Shown: one piece after another, positions 19,909 through 32,655 of the stretch
Position numbering within the stretch: the stretch's first letter is position 1
How the letters are laid out: each line of letters begins with the position of its first letter
NCBI RefSeq assembly: GCF_000276665.1
Contig: NW_004955470.1
Location: forward strand, 4,915,497-4,979,496
Length of the DNA: 64,000 nt
Reading direction: 5' to 3'
From: Chinchilla lanigera
Taxonomy: Eukaryota; Chordata; Mammalia; Rodentia; Chinchillidae
The notes under the pieces: model-generated
What the model was told of the DNA's origin: nothing
The model's database searches: none
What the model saw: the letters and a program-made list of their open reading frames with translations, nothing else
Program-made: the position numbers and the translations under genes

Positions 19909-20879
19909 TGGTGCCATGGTGTTTGCCCATAACCCTAACCAGGAGCAGGAGTGCGACTGGGGCCTGGCCATGAGCATGGAGTCGGCACAGTGAGGTTCAC
20001 CTGCAGAGGGTCCCAGAAGCAGGAAGTCGAGTCAGTGTGTGGGGACATTAGGGCCCGTGCATCACTTTATGATGATGGTGGTTTCTGGAATAGGGTCTGA
20101 GGGGTGTCCTCAGACCTCTGGGAGGAGGGATGGGCACTCTGGAGGAGGAAAGCGTTCACCCCTTCCTGAGATGCTCCCCGAACCCTTTCCTGTCTCCTCT
20201 TCCGCGTCCTGCAGTGCTCTCGTCTTGCACCTCACTAGGCAGGACTCTGAGGTCTCCTGAAACCACCCCCCTCACCAGAGCCCTCCTGCAGCTGCTGTGA
20301 TGGACGCTTCTCTTTGCCTTGTGTGCAGGTTTCATCTTTAAATGGTGAGTAACCCGTCAGCTTGGATTTTAAAGAAAAGTGATACAGGTACATAAAGTCT
20401 GAAAACACAGAGGAAGTATCTTTAGGCAAATATATTTAGGTGTTCCTGAGGAACAGCGTTCTGGTGGAAAACAGGGATGTCCAGTCTAAGGATCTCCCTA
20501 GGTGGGGAATGCGCCAGCTGGGATGCTTTTGGCTGTGAAGGAAACAGTGACATTTATCTTCACAGAGTTGGAGTCTTAGTGAATCAGTAAGTTTAGCATT
20601 TTCGTCAGGGACTTAGGCTCTTCTCTCCACTCTCCAGCCGTGACTGGGGGTGCACTGGAGGGGCGAGGACCTCACGGTTGCGAGATGGGTGTCAGGGTCA
20701 GTGGGACCCTGGGCTTCCTTGTTCCTGTGCTGCAGGAGCAGGGAGGGAGATGAACAGCCGGGTTTCCACCCGCGGTGTACACTGGTCCTTTCCTCTGATC
20801 TGTGGGAGCAGAGGGTCGCATGCCTTCCCTGGACCAGTGCGTGGTGCTGTGGGAGGTGCTGTGTGCTGATGGCATAGAC
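19909..20879. other. Intron-like DNA
   Basis: No gene is recognised. A strong acceptor (cttgtgtgcag, to 20328) and donor (AATG|GTGAGT, 20344/20345) would enclose only 16 bp. This is most likely chance. Confidence 0.35.
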
Positions 20880-20995
20880 GTGTTCCCCAAGTGTGGTCCC
20901 CACTTGCTAGAAATGCAGTGTCTGGGTCCCACCCAGCCTACTGAATCAGAACCCCAAGAAGGGGCCCGAAACCTGCTCTAACAAGGCTAGGGAGG
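20880..20995 (+). repeat. MER20 (hAT-Charlie) fragment, sense
   Basis: 'caagtgtggtccccacttgc', 'tagaaatgcagtgtctgggt', 'cccacccagcctactgaatc' and 'aacaaggctagggagg' follow MER20 in order, with an internal deletion after 'gtggtcc'. Confidence 0.7.
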
Positions 20996-23900
20996 AAGTC
21001 TCCAGGGTAGGGAGAAGGGCGGGTGGTGCTGGGTGCTCAGCCCACCGTGTGAAGTGTAAGCTGCCTGGTAAGCATTGAGGGTTGCTCTGCTCGCCTTGGT
21101 CTCCCCTGCTCCATGCCCCAGCTCATCTTGTCAGCCAAGTTTCCTGGCTTCTGTGCCCACGGCCTGCACAGGGAACTCCAGGGGGACGCTGCTAAAGCAG
21201 CAGCCCGGACAGCTCCCAACCCCAGGTCCTGTCCCCGTCGGGCATCACCCGGCCAGCTCTTCTGCCACACTCTTGCGGGACATTCCTGAAGCATGATCAG
21301 GTGTGTGGGGTTTGCGTGCCCTGCTGCTCCGTGCACAGTCTGCATGCAGTGAGAGAGCAGTACAGCTAGCAGGGCTTGAGAAGTGTTCAGGTATTGGCCT
21401 GGGACAGCCCAAGTGACTGGTTTCAGGGGTCGCTGGCAGCGTGCTCTGACTTTGCCCAATGTGACCTGTTTTGTGCCCCCCTCTTTGCACACGTACAGCT
21501 CCCACTTTACATTTGGGTGCAGTCATATAGCCAGCACCCTATGTAACTGGCCCTCTGCGCCACGATTTTCTGAAGCCAGTGAGGAGTAGACCTGTAGACT
21601 GCGTGATTTTGCAAGGTTTGAAGGTTCGCCTCCACCCCTGAGGTGCTGTTGAGACGGAAACTCACGTGAGCTCTTGCCCATTAGTGTGGGCTGCGGAGGA
21701 GGGAGGCGTGAGGCGGGGGCAGGCAGACCAGGTCCACAGCTGTGCTTTTACAAGGGCGGTGGGTCATGAAATCAATTTGAGGGCGTGGCCAGCATTTTAA
21801 AAGGTTTTTCTTTTGGAGATAAGATGGCAAGTATCCTATAGGATGGATAGTTTGTTTTTTGTGATACATTTACTCACTTGTCTTAATGGACTAATGTGAA
21901 TGTTTCTTACTGTGGGTTTTAGTAAAGCTGTGTCAAACCCTAGGGCCAAGAGTCCTCACCTTTTGTGAGGAGGAGCTACCCTGGATGTGTGTCTTTTCCT
22001 TCGTCAGAACCAGGGTGTCTGTGAACCCCATAGACTCAGAACCACAGGTCTGAGATGAGCAGGGCCTAAGAGCGGCGTGGGCTGGAGCGGTGTGGCTGGT
22101 GCTGCAGGACAGCATCAAGAACCCTTCTGCTCTCACTTTGGTTTGTTGTCTGCCCTTTGGCCACCTGGGCCAGACCCTTCTGATGACATCCGGGTCCTTA
22201 GCATGGCCCTCCAGTGGCAGAGGGGTGTGTTGATTTGTTAGGTTTGAAGTTTGCTTGTGGACTCCTTTGAGCCCTTTGTCTGTCTGACCTGGGGGATGGG
22301 CTCATCTGCATAGGAGGAAGGCTGAGAGAGCAGCTTGTTTGAAGCCAGCCCCAGAGAAACCGTGGCTGCCTGTAGTTCCCCTGGGTCCCTTTGTGCCTCA
22401 GCAGTGGCAGGGCAGCCCCATGTCACCTCAGCTGGCTCAGAGGCGGGGGAGATGCACTGTGTAATGCACGTGTCAGTCTGGTTCTAGTTGCAAAGCAGAG
22501 GTAGGAGTTCGTGGTGTCTGTGTGCTGTTTAGGAGAGAGGACAAGGTGGATTATAGGAAGGAAAAGTGCTGGATGTGAACTTGCATCAGTTTTTTCCTCT
22601 GTAAGGTGGGAAAGGGCCTGGCTCTAGGAGGGAGGAGATTAATCTAAGTAGGAGAGACCTGTGAGCACAGAGCGCTGGACTAATGTGGGTGGGGATGCTG
22701 TGGCCTCCCACTTGATTTCACCATCTTGGTAATTCGTTTGTTCCCACGGTGCCCTGCTGCAGGGTGCTCCCGGGGCTGGAGTCTGCCGCCTCTCAACCCC
22801 TGCGTGGGCGCCTGCCCCTGGGGAAGTCAGGGTTGCAGGAGGGGGAGGTGCTGTGAGGCAGGCAAAGCCAGCAAAGGTCAGGGAGAAGGATGTGGGTGGG
22901 GGTGGGAGAAGGAAGTGGGAGGAGTCTGGGCTCCAGCAGCTCTCAGTCAGGTGGTCCCTGGCCCAGCTGTCTTTTTATATGTTTTTAACGAAAGTAACCT
23001 GTGATTGTGTGTGAGGGAATGTGAAGGATTTTCACAATTCTTATTCATTGTTTTGACTGTGTTCCACATCTACAAATGTCAGGTGAAATGATCACATGAC
23101 ACGATTAGGTGATAATCAAAGAGTGATGAAGTGGAATGATGGATGGAGCCCAGTTAGCATGGGGCTGGGTACCAAGAATGACAGGCTCCCCCAGGATGAT
23201 GCAGTCCTTACTCCCCTGGTTTGGAAGTGGAGATGGAGGTGTGGGAATGGGTTGGCCTTAGGGGAAACACCCTCCCCATAGACTGCCCACCTGGTGGGAG
23301 GGAAGGGCTGCCCAGCTCCCTTGGGGTTTGCCCCACCATCCCAGTGACTCGGTGTGGTTGTGCCTGGACCTGAGCTGCCCCCTTCCTCGCTCATATGGGG
23401 ACAGTGACCCCCCTCCTGAGTGCTCCCCTCACAGCCCCTCCCATGGCAGGATGTGGTGGGGTAGTGCCAAGGGCTGCACGGGCGAAGTGTGTGTTCTCCC
23501 TCTGGCTGGTGTGGGGTGGGCACACTTGCACACACAGTGCCTATTTAGGGAAGCGCTGCTTCCCTAATCTGTTGCCTTGGAAATCCTGCCTCTTTCTCCT
23601 TTCACTTTCTGCCCCCTCTGCAGTGATTCAGCAGTGGTTTTCTAGAGTAGAAGAAACTGCTGAGTGTGAGAGACCCTGCGTACCAGGGTGTCCGTGGAGA
23701 GGGAAGCTGCCTGCATGCCCCGCAGACCCGGCTCCGCCTGGACCCGGTGCAGTGTGCAGAGCCTTTCCCTGGGTCTCCCTTCCCACAGCCCTTCTTGGGC
23801 GCCCTTTGCAGACAGTGCCTCAGCACCCTACGGGCTCACGCTGAGACCGAGTCCCCTCCGTTCCCCCATAGGTGGATGGAGACCTAGTAATGCACGCACA

Positions 23901-24036
23901 CTCGTCTTTGGGCTCCCGTCTGGACTGTTTCCTTTCTGGTGGCTTGACATCCTTTCCTGATGTAGCGACATCTCCACTTGCCTCTGTGACCTACTTTTTC
24001 CTTGGTTTTGGCCTAATTTTTTTATTGTTTCCTATT
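20996..24036. other. Intron-like, GC-moderate DNA with few repeats
   Basis: Three kb without a recognisable gene or young SINE. Several open frames of 60-150 codons occur on both strands (for example 21037-21492 minus, 23116-23535 minus, 23395-23844 plus). They overlap one another and show no domain, as expected of GC-rich noncoding DNA. Confidence 0.4.
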
Positions 24037-24807
24037 TTTAATTGACCCACAGTAACTACATATGCACGGGTACAGTACGATATTTTAGAACATATATACA
24101 GTGGAATGACCGGGTCAGAGTAATTGCACATCTGTTCCCTCAGATATTTATCATTTCTTTCTGTTGGGAACACTGGAAGTCTTCTGTATTAATTATTTTG
24201 AAATATTCAGTTGGTAGTTGTCAATATGTTTATCTTGCTATGCTGTGGACATTAGAGATTACTAGCTACTCATCCCGTCCGAGCTGTACCCATTCTTTGC
24301 CCCTCACCAACTCTTCCCAGGCTCCGGTAACCACTGTCCTATTTGCTACTTCTTTGAACTCAGTTTGCTTCCATATACTGTATAAGTAAGAATAAGCAGT
24401 AACTTCTGTACCTGGCTCAGCATAATACCCTCCAGTTTCATCTGTGTTGCAACAGGTGACAGAACGTTTATCCCATTGTGTATAGGTATGTATATCACAT
24501 TTTCTTTATCCATTCATCTGTCAATGGATGCTTAGGATAATTCCCATCTTGGCTACTGTGAATAGTGTTGCAGTACGATGAGAGTGCAGATATCTCTTTG
24601 ATAGGTTGATGTCAGTTCCTTTAAATGTGTACACCCCATACATAGTGGGACTGCTGGATCAGGTGGTAGTTCTAATTCTAGTTTTTTGGGAAAACTCCAT
24701 AAGGACTGTACTAGTTTACATTGTCAGCAACAGTGCATGACAGTACGTGAGTTCTTTTTTCTCCTTTTTCCCTCTCCTTGCCAGCATTCATTATCTTGTT
24801 GTCTTTT

Positions 24808-24921
24808 TTGGTTGTTGTTTAGGCAGGGGTCTTGCTATGCTGCCCTAGCAGGTCTTGAACTTCTAGGCTCAAGTGATCTTCCCAGTTCAGCCTCCCAGGT
24901 GCTAGGATTGCAGGCATACTT
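24808..24921 (-). mobile_element. B1-type SINE inside old L1, antisense
   Basis: 'aggcaggggtcttgctatgc', 'aggtcttgaacttctaggct' and 'agcctcccaggtgctaggat' mark it. A tgtctttttg-like string on both sides is the probable target-site duplication. Confidence 0.8.
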
Positions 24922-25088
24922 TTTGTCTTTTTGATAATAGCTACTCTTATTTGGGTGAGACAGTATCATATCGTGGTTTTGATTTGCATTTCCCTTATGA
25001 TTAGTGATGTCGAGCATTTTTCATATGCTTGTTGGTCATTTCTACATCCTCTTTTGCAAAAGTCTGTTCTGGTGTTTGCCTATTTTTA

Positions 25089-25393
25089 TTTTTATTTTTT
25101 TATTTTATTTTATTTTATTTTTTTATTTTAAAGATAAAAGGAGGGAAACATTAACAGACATACAACATTTTACAACATATCACAAGCACAGTACAGACAA
25201 TACAGAGTNNNNNNNNNNNNNNNNNNNNNNNNNNNNNNNNNNNNNNNNNNNNNNNNNNNNNNNNNNNNNNNNNNNNNNNNNNNNNNNNNNNNNNNNNNNN
25301 NNNNNNNNNNNNNNNNNNNNNNNNNNNNNNNNNNNNNNNNNNNNNNNNNNNNNNNNNNNNNNNNNNNNNNNNNNNNNNNNNGAACAACCATGT
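25089..25393 (-). mobile_element. Younger 5'-truncated L1 nested in old L1, partly in gap
   Basis: The 16-bp string tgtttgcctattttta occurs at 25073-25088 and exactly again at 25394-25409, bracketing the insert. On the minus strand the insert ends in a long A-rich tail. Just before it lies the same 3' end seen in the copy at 2921-3991 ('gtctgtactg', 'ttgtaaaatgttgt', 'tccctccttttat'). The right-hand junction (TTTTT/AAA on the plus strand) fits the L1 endonuclease preference. Most of the body is the N gap. Confidence 0.85.
25209..25381. other. Assembly gap (173 N)
   Basis: The length is not a round number, so it is probably an estimated size. It falls inside the nested young L1, a typical place for short-read assemblies to break. 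Confidence 0.98.
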
Positions 25394-25569
25394 TGTTTGC
25401 CTATTTTTAAAATAAAGTTATTTATTAATCTGTTGTCCAGTAGTTTGCAGATATTTTCTCCTGCAGTTTTCCTTCACTCTGTTATTTCCTTTGCTGTGCT
25501 AAAGCTTTTTAGTTTGATATAACCCCATTTGTCAATTTTTGCTTTTGTTGCTAGTGCTTTTAGGGTTTT

Positions 25570-25748
25570 GTCTGTCTTTTTTGTGTGTGTGTGTCTTTTT
25601 TTTTGTCTTTTTGAGCCAGGGTCTCACTATGCAGTTCAGGCTGGCATTGAGCTCACTTCATAGCCCAGGCTGGTGTGGAACTCGCAACGATCCTCCTACT
25701 TAGCCTCCCAAGTGCTGGGATTACAGGGTTGCGCCACCACACCTGGCC
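25570..25748 (-). mobile_element. B1-type SINE inside old L1, antisense, with target-site duplication
   Basis: A GT/T-rich start, then 'gagccagggtctcactatgc', 'agcccaggctggtgtggaac' and 'gtgctgggattacagggttg'. The string ttagggtttt is present at 25560-25569 and 25749-25758, and the L1 reading continues across it. Confidence 0.92.
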
Positions 25749-26504
25749 TTAGGGTTTTATCTAAAGGTTTTTTTTGTTTTTTGTTTTTTGTTTTTTTTGG
25801 TCCAAACCAATGTTCTGAATCATTTCATATTTTCTTCTAGTAATTTAATAGATTTAGATCTTACATTTAAATCTCTGATCCATTTTGGGTTGATTATTTA
25901 ATATGGTGAAAGATAAGGGTCTGTTCCTTTCCTCTGCATATGGGTATCCCAGCAACATTTGTGGAAGAAACTTTACTTTCTCCTGTTATGTTCTTGCTGC
26001 CTTTGTAGAAAATCAGCTGGCTATAAATACATGGGTTTGTTTCTTGGTCCTCTATTCTGTCCCATTGGTGCATGCATCTGTCTTTATGCCAGTACCACGC
26101 TGTTTTGGTTATTATAGCTTTATAGTATGTTTTTGAAATAAGGTAGTATGAGGCCTCCAACTTCTTTCTTTTTGCTCAGGATTGCTTTAGCTGTTTGGGA
26201 CCTTTGTGGTTCGATACACATTTTATAAGCATTTTTCAGTTTCTGTGAAGAATGTCATTGGTATTTTGATGACCTGTTTTACTTCCGATCAGCCATTCAT
26301 GACTTGCTGCAAAAAGTATATATAGTTTTAAAGTTATCAGTTAAAGCATAAGCCGATTAAAAGGGTGGGGCAAGCTCCTGTGAGTGCTGTCCCTTTAAGA
26401 GGTGGTAGATTGGAATTAACTTGTTTCGATTCCAGTAACCTTTCCATAGGATTACTAGTGTACACTTACTGGGATGCCGTGAGGACTGGGAAAGGCTCTT
26501 TATA

Positions 26505-26575
26505 TACCAGGAATCGAACTCAGGACCTTGCACTTGCCAGGCAGGCGCTGTGCCACTGAGCCATAACCCTGGCCC
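26505..26575 (-). mobile_element. ID-type SINE, antisense, without tail
   Basis: 'taccaggaatcgaactcagg', 'accttgcacttgccaggcag' and 'gcgctgtgccactgagccat' form a short ID copy. The usual T-run is missing at its left edge. Confidence 0.88.
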
Positions 26576-29500
26576 TAGTCAAATATCTTTCCCAGGGTAG
26601 ATACTAACCTCTTTGGTCAAGAGAGACGGTAAGCAGTGGGGGGTTGTGCAGTAGTGAGGGCCTTGTGTGGGTGGGTTGCAGACTCCAAGAGAAAGGATTC
26701 CTTGGTGGCAGCAGTTCCAGTGGAAATGGCTCTGGTACTCACATGATGGGTAAGAAGCATCTAGGTTTTCAGGGAAATCTCAGTTGGTTTCTCCTGGGGG
26801 GTCATGTTGGCCTTTTGCATGGGGTCTTGACTATGGGCCCTCCCTGTGTGCCCCAGATACTAATGCCTTATCCAAACAGGCCGCCCTCTTTGGTGTGCAG
26901 ATCTGTCTTCCTTACAGTGGCTAGCATGGACCCAGCCCCTCCATAGCAAACAGGGCTCTGGGCTATAGTGGGGGTGACTCATACCCAATAGGATTGGATG
27001 AGATGTTCCAGACTTCAGGGCAGTAATCCCTGTCATTCCTTGGAACTGGTGTCACAAGATTGGATTCCTGTCACATACGTACAGGTTGTCTGTGCTGTAA
27101 ACTGGGAAGGGCTGCATTGCTGTTTGTTGTGACCATTTGCAGTCCATGGCGCAGAGTGTGACCCTAACTTAATGGACTTACTGTAATAAAAACATGGCCT
27201 ATTTTTACCTCGTAACCTAGATTTCACTGCACTCTATATGCAAGGCAAGCTGGTAAACATTTGGGGCAATAAATGGGAATTTGGTACATGAAAGCTGTTT
27301 GCATCTGCTGCTGAGGCTGGCCAAAAGTAAGGGTGACTAGCCTTTTTAGGATTATAACTGTTGACTGCATTGCTATTTTATAAAATAACCCTACAACAAA
27401 ATGAATCTCACTGTGCTTGAAAGATCCTACGAGAATGTACTCACCCTAACCTGGAGTCCAGGTTAATGTGAAAATGCAGTCTGGAAAAACAGGTCTGTGA
27501 CCGAGCTTCCATTAAAAGTATCCTTCCTTATTCTACGGCTGAGCATTTGAGGATGCTGACGTTCCGCACCATTGGCTATAAGTGGGGAATGGTGAGATTG
27601 TTGGGATTACATATGGCTGCGTATAACTGAAGAAAAGAGGGGGGTCGTGGTAGGCATTTGTCTTTCCTGTTCTGGGCGACACCCTAAACTTTTGTTTTTA
27701 GTGACTTTTGCCACAAGTGTGATCGGGGCACCCACAAGGCACAGAGCACGGTAGAGTGTCAGGGCCACCGAGTGCACAGGCAGGGCTTTCCCTGGGGCCT
27801 TTGGTCCCTTGGGTGACACACTAGGTGGCTTAGGTCTGGATTGGCCCGGGGAGCATGTTCACCTCTAGCCCAGCAGTTGCTGCTGCTGGGGGAGTTAACA
27901 CTCCGTGTGCCTGGTCCGGTGTGAGAGCAGGTGCACAGCGCAGGTCCCCTAATGGGGTTCAGAGAGCTGTTATCAGCAGGATGGGGCCAGTGCTGGGTGG
28001 CTGGCTCACCTGTGCCCAGGTTTGGGAGCCCTTGCACCCTGACTTCCTCGGCATGTGACTCCTTACAGTAATCCGTTAAGGGTCTGGGGAAGCCATGCTC
28101 GAAGTGGAGTCTGCTGCACTGCACTTCGTAGGGAGCGTGGAGTCCCACAATGCATGCACACGCGTGAAGCTCTCCAGTGTTCTCTGGGGACGTACCCTGT
28201 GAACACTGTGGGTCTGGGGTGTCAGAAGACTTAAGTGTCCTTCAAGACAGGGACAATAGCTCAGTTTTCTTTGTCTCTCCAGAGTGCCCCGCAGTGACTG
28301 GCATAAAATACGTGTATAATCGGTGACGGTGGCATGAATGAGTGAACAGAGGCACTCTGTCATAGCCATAGTAGCAAGACAAGCGTCAGCTTCTTGGCGA
28401 TCAAGCCGGGGTTCAGTCTTCCCGAGGAGGGTGAGCTCACATCAGAACCCCGTAGTACAGTTGTTGCCCCAATAGGTCATCAGCCGGAAACCAAAAGTGA
28501 CACCTTGTCCTGCTGTGCCTGACAGAAGCAGCGACCTTTTCTGTCCTTGGCTCATGAGCTGGCCACCTCGCTGTTGGGAATCTGGGGGCTGCTTCTGCTC
28601 CTCTGGGTCAGAAGGTGCCAGCCCCTGGCACCTTCTGCTGCTGAGGCTGGGGTTTTGTTTTGGGGTTTTGTTTTTGTTAGTTTTACCAACTTAGAGTAGG
28701 TCTCCCCCATGTATACGAACGTGTGCAAATGTGTACAAGTACTAAGAGATAAAGAGAAGTCTTGAAGTGCAGTGGCACTCAGAAGGGTGTGCTGCTTCTT
28801 GCCTGAGTTTTGGGGAGCACCATGGGGCCCCATGGGAGGGTGAGTTATGGGTCAGGAAGGGGCAGAGGCTCCCCTGGGGGTTTCCAGAGGAGGAAGGGGC
28901 TGGGGCAACAGGGGGAAGAGGCTTGGGAGAGGCAGCCGGGCCCTTTGCCAGGTCTGGCATTTCATTCATCATGCCCTGGAGGGCCCTCAGACTTTAAATT
29001 GTTTTTCTTATATCTTTATTATTATTTTGAACCACAAAAGCCATTCCCTAGTGCTTTCATGGTTTGAGGAGCTCCTTCTCGGATTGTAATTTTTTTTATA
29101 CCCATACCTGTGCTTTAACCACAGAGTTTTGGGGACTCGTGAGCCAGGATTTCGATTCTTGTCCCACTCAGAATGTCTCTGCAGACTCGGGGGCCACAGC
29201 ACACTGAGCCCCGTGTGGCGATGGATCCCAGGGTAGGTGGCCGCAGTGCCAAGAACCAGGTAGGGCATCGCTGGTGCCCACGTTGTTGGAGGTAAGGCCA
29301 TGTCTGAGGAGTGATAGAAGTGAAAACCAGCACTGAGGAGGAGGAAAGTTCTACACTTTCCAAGGCCCCCATAAGCAGCGTGCCAGCCGCTAGAAAGAGG
29401 AAGCACTGGGGTGTAGAGAACCCCAGAAACCCTGTTCCTGGAGGCAGCAGTGCTGAGCTGCCCCCGGGGCTCTCCCGTCCGTGACACAGCTGGCTGGCAG

Positions 29501-32447
29501 CGTCTGTGGGCCTTGCCTCCTGGAGCTGCACTCTTCTTGTGACCGTGGGGCCTTCCTGTGAGGTGGGCGCGGTGCAGACAGCAGGGCAGGCCCGCTGGCC
29601 GTGGCGGCTGGGACGGGTGGTCTGGTCGGGAGAGGTGAGGCGGGTGGGCTTGTCTTGTGACTCTGCTAAACCATCCTGTGTGTGAGGTCCCAGGACTGTG
29701 TGACTTGAGCCTGGGCTTCGTGAGCCAGTTAGTGTGGTGATGCAGCAGGGAGGGGGACCCAGGGGAGCCGAAAGAGTGAAGGGTGGAGAGCAGGGAGGTA
29801 CTTGGTTGCAGGGTGGTGGCCCTCCTTCTGATCCTCGCAGCTCGTGACACTGCCCCAGAAAAAGTCCCCTTGACACCCTGTACCCTCTTATTAGTGGCTC
29901 TGCATTGATGTCACTTGGTGGACTTTCCCAGGCCCTCCATGCTGAGCTTGATTGGACAAATTTGCTAACATTCTGTTTTTATGTTATCTTTTCTAATAGG
30001 CAACATTTTCATAGCTTAAAAATTTTAAGGTACAGCAGATGTGGTAAAGTCTGTCTTCTGCCTCAGCCTCAGCTACCCAGATTCCCTCTGTGGGAACACT
30101 GGTGCCAGGTGCTTCTCTGCGCATGTGCTAGCAGACGTGTATTTGCATTGTAAAACACTGGGCACCCTGGGGTCATGCCGCACACTCACTGCGCACCTCG
30201 CCCGCCCTCTGCACACCTTGCCCTCTCCCATACTGTCTGGAACCCAAGGAGTTTTGCGTTCTGTTGTCCAGACGCATGCCCTGCCCCTGCCAGGCTGTGC
30301 CGTGGATTTGACTGGTGTGCTCTGGCTATGTGTTAGGCCCTCCCAGCCTGTACTTGACCTTGTGTCAGCTCCTTGAAAGAGTCTGCGCCTCCCCAACCCC
30401 GCCCCCCAATCCCCCGCCTTGCTCTGTGGCCTGGGCTCTGGTCGGAAGGAGTGAGCAGGCTGAGATGACATTTGGAAGCCCCCCATTTAATTGTGAAATG
30501 GCTCGTAACTTTTCCTGTGAATGGTGGAAAGCAGCTGATAGTTAGATATTATTCGTAATACATCATTAAAACATTGCCTTTTAGTTGTGCACAGGTCTTG
30601 TAAACCCCTTGCGTCCTTGGCTCCCAGAGACTGTCTTTGATCCCACCTTCAAGAGCCGTGACCTGAGGGGCTGTCCTCTGCCTGCCCCGCCACCCCACAG
30701 AGCCGAGCCATGGGGGTGAGGGCAGGTGGTTTACGGGAGGGACCTTTCTAACAGCCAGGACCAGAACTGCATGGGCTTCCAGCTCTGATGCCGCCTGGCC
30801 CAGGTGGCTCTGGCTGTGCCCTCCCAGTATGCCAGGACAGCCTGGGCAAAGGCATTGTAAACGTTTATAGAGCTGTGTGGGATGGTTACGTTCAGGTACT
30901 GGTCTCCAGGTGGCATTGCGGTTTATCCCGGGTCGAATATGTGAAGTTAGGTCATCTGGGGCAGTCCTGGGGACAGAAGACTGCTGGGAGGCTGTTCCCT
31001 AAGGACTGGGATGGAGGGGCTCCCGGAGCACACGTGCTCACGTATTCTCATTCACACGTGTAACAAGTAGTTAGGGGCACAGGGAAGGCCGCTGTTGGTG
31101 AGCTGGCCCTGGGACTGCACCAGAGAGCAGTGTAGGATAACCTCCCAGAGCGTCCCAGGCGTGAGGCTCCTGTGGGGGATAGGACGGCAGAGCCCTGTGG
31201 CTGTGTGTGCAGGGGAAGGCCTGGCAGACTGCAGGCACTGGCCTGGCATCAGCTGTATGCCCTGCCAGCGGCTGAGGAGTACTGAGGTGTCCCTTCTTGC
31301 CTGGCCATGGCTCACTGTGCACACCCACACTCACCTTCCATCCCTGGTTGCCTCTGAGTGAACCTACTCCTGGTGGGAGGCCAGAGAAGAGTGAGCGCAA
31401 AGGAGCCAGCTCAGAGGGCCAGCAGGCGGCGGCATTTAGGAGGGGAACAGGGTGCCACTTTCTGTTCATTTTTCTCTGAACCGCTCTTGAGGTTTTGAGG
31501 CTCCGCCCTGGGCCCTTTGTGGCTGGTGGCTGCAATGGTTTGGTGGAAGGGACAGTCACCAAGTCATGTGCAGGCTGGGGAAAGGGTGGAGTCAGAGTGG
31601 CTGGGCCCTGGGGCCAGCACAGCCCGGACACCGGAACCAGTGGGGATAGAGGAGGGTAGGGCCGGAGGGCCGCCAAGGTTGTGGGTCCTTGTCCTCAAAG
31701 TAACCCAGAGGAAGCTGAGGCTGCAGTCTGCACGGGGAGGCTGAGGATGAAAACTTGGAGGAAGTGGAATTATTGCACATAGTGGGTCTCAACACTTGGG
31801 CTCACCCTCAAGAAGGAAAGTGGAGGGCTGAGCATGTGGAACAAGGGCTGAAACAATCAGAAGAGGGCTTTGGAGGGAGAGAAGGACCTTGCATGAAGAG
31901 ATGCTGAGAAGCAGTTTGGAGGGTCAAACGCTAGCACTCTTTGCTTGGCAGTCTGTTCTTTGCCCGTGTGGGGCCTGGCAGGACGGAGTTGCAGATCTCA
32001 CATCAGGAAGCCAGTGCCAGCTTCTTTAGCCGAGAAGGGCTTTTGCCATTTGTATTCGAGCAAGTGGTCCGGCTCACAGCCCGCTATCTACTCCATGAGA
32101 TCTCGGCACAGGTCCTATCATGAGATAGTGGGGTGAATTACATTGGATGTTTAGGACAAATACTTGTGGCAAAATCATGTTTATGTGTGATGAGCTGAGA
32201 GTCCTTGTGCAGCCTCAGCAACACTCCTTTTTAGGTCAGAATCAAGTGAGACAACCTGCATGAAGGAGCTCTTGTAAGGAGGGCACAGAGCTTGTTCTAT
32301 AGCATGAGGCTGTAGTTTTCCACTGTGGTCCAGAGAGACCTGGACTCTGGCAGGACTTGCCCTTCACTACTTGGGATTTCAAGCGTTTCTTCCATGTGCC
32401 AGGCAGTGTGCTGATTGCGTCAAACTAGCTTCCCATTTAGTGTCCTG
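26576..32447. other. Intron-like, repeat-poor GC-rich DNA
   Basis: Nearly 6 kb without a recognisable SINE, L1 or coding domain. A weak string resembling an old MIR/L2 3' end lies near 28290-28345. The longest open frames are two overlapping minus-strand frames at 29008-29850 (280 codons) and 29115-29876 (253 codons). Both lack any familiar domain and are treated as noncoding. Confidence 0.4.
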
Positions 32448-32655
32448 CGTTCACTGCCTATGGCTGCTTAGCAAACTTGGTAGTTTAAAAATAACAGAAA
32501 TGTGTTTGCTCCCCTTCTGGAAGCCAAGAGTCCAGAATGGATGTTAGTGGGTGGGTTGAGGTGTTGGGAAGGCCATATTCTCTCCAGGAGCTTTAGGGGA
32601 AATCTATCCCTTACCCCTTGTGGCTTGGTGGTTGCCTGTGTTCCTTAGCTCATGG

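Larger units (their letters stand above)
24037..26290 (-). mobile_element. Old L1 (L1MA/L1MB-like), antisense, hosting later insertions
   Basis: Read on the minus strand this is the 3' part of an old L1. On the plus strand it starts with the antisense 3' end ('ttaattgaccc', 'tatttatcatttctttctgt') and proceeds to antisense ORF2-region sequence ('ccattttgggttgattattt', 'ggtattataccactgctgtt'-like, 'tagctttatagtatgttttt'). It is interrupted by two B1-type SINEs and by a younger L1 containing an assembly gap. No intact frame remains. Confidence 0.8.

Noticed and set aside
29008..29876. Minus frames of 280 and 253 codons as genes
   Set aside because: The frames overlap in different registers with low-information composition and no recognisable motif. 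Kept only as a low-interest observation.
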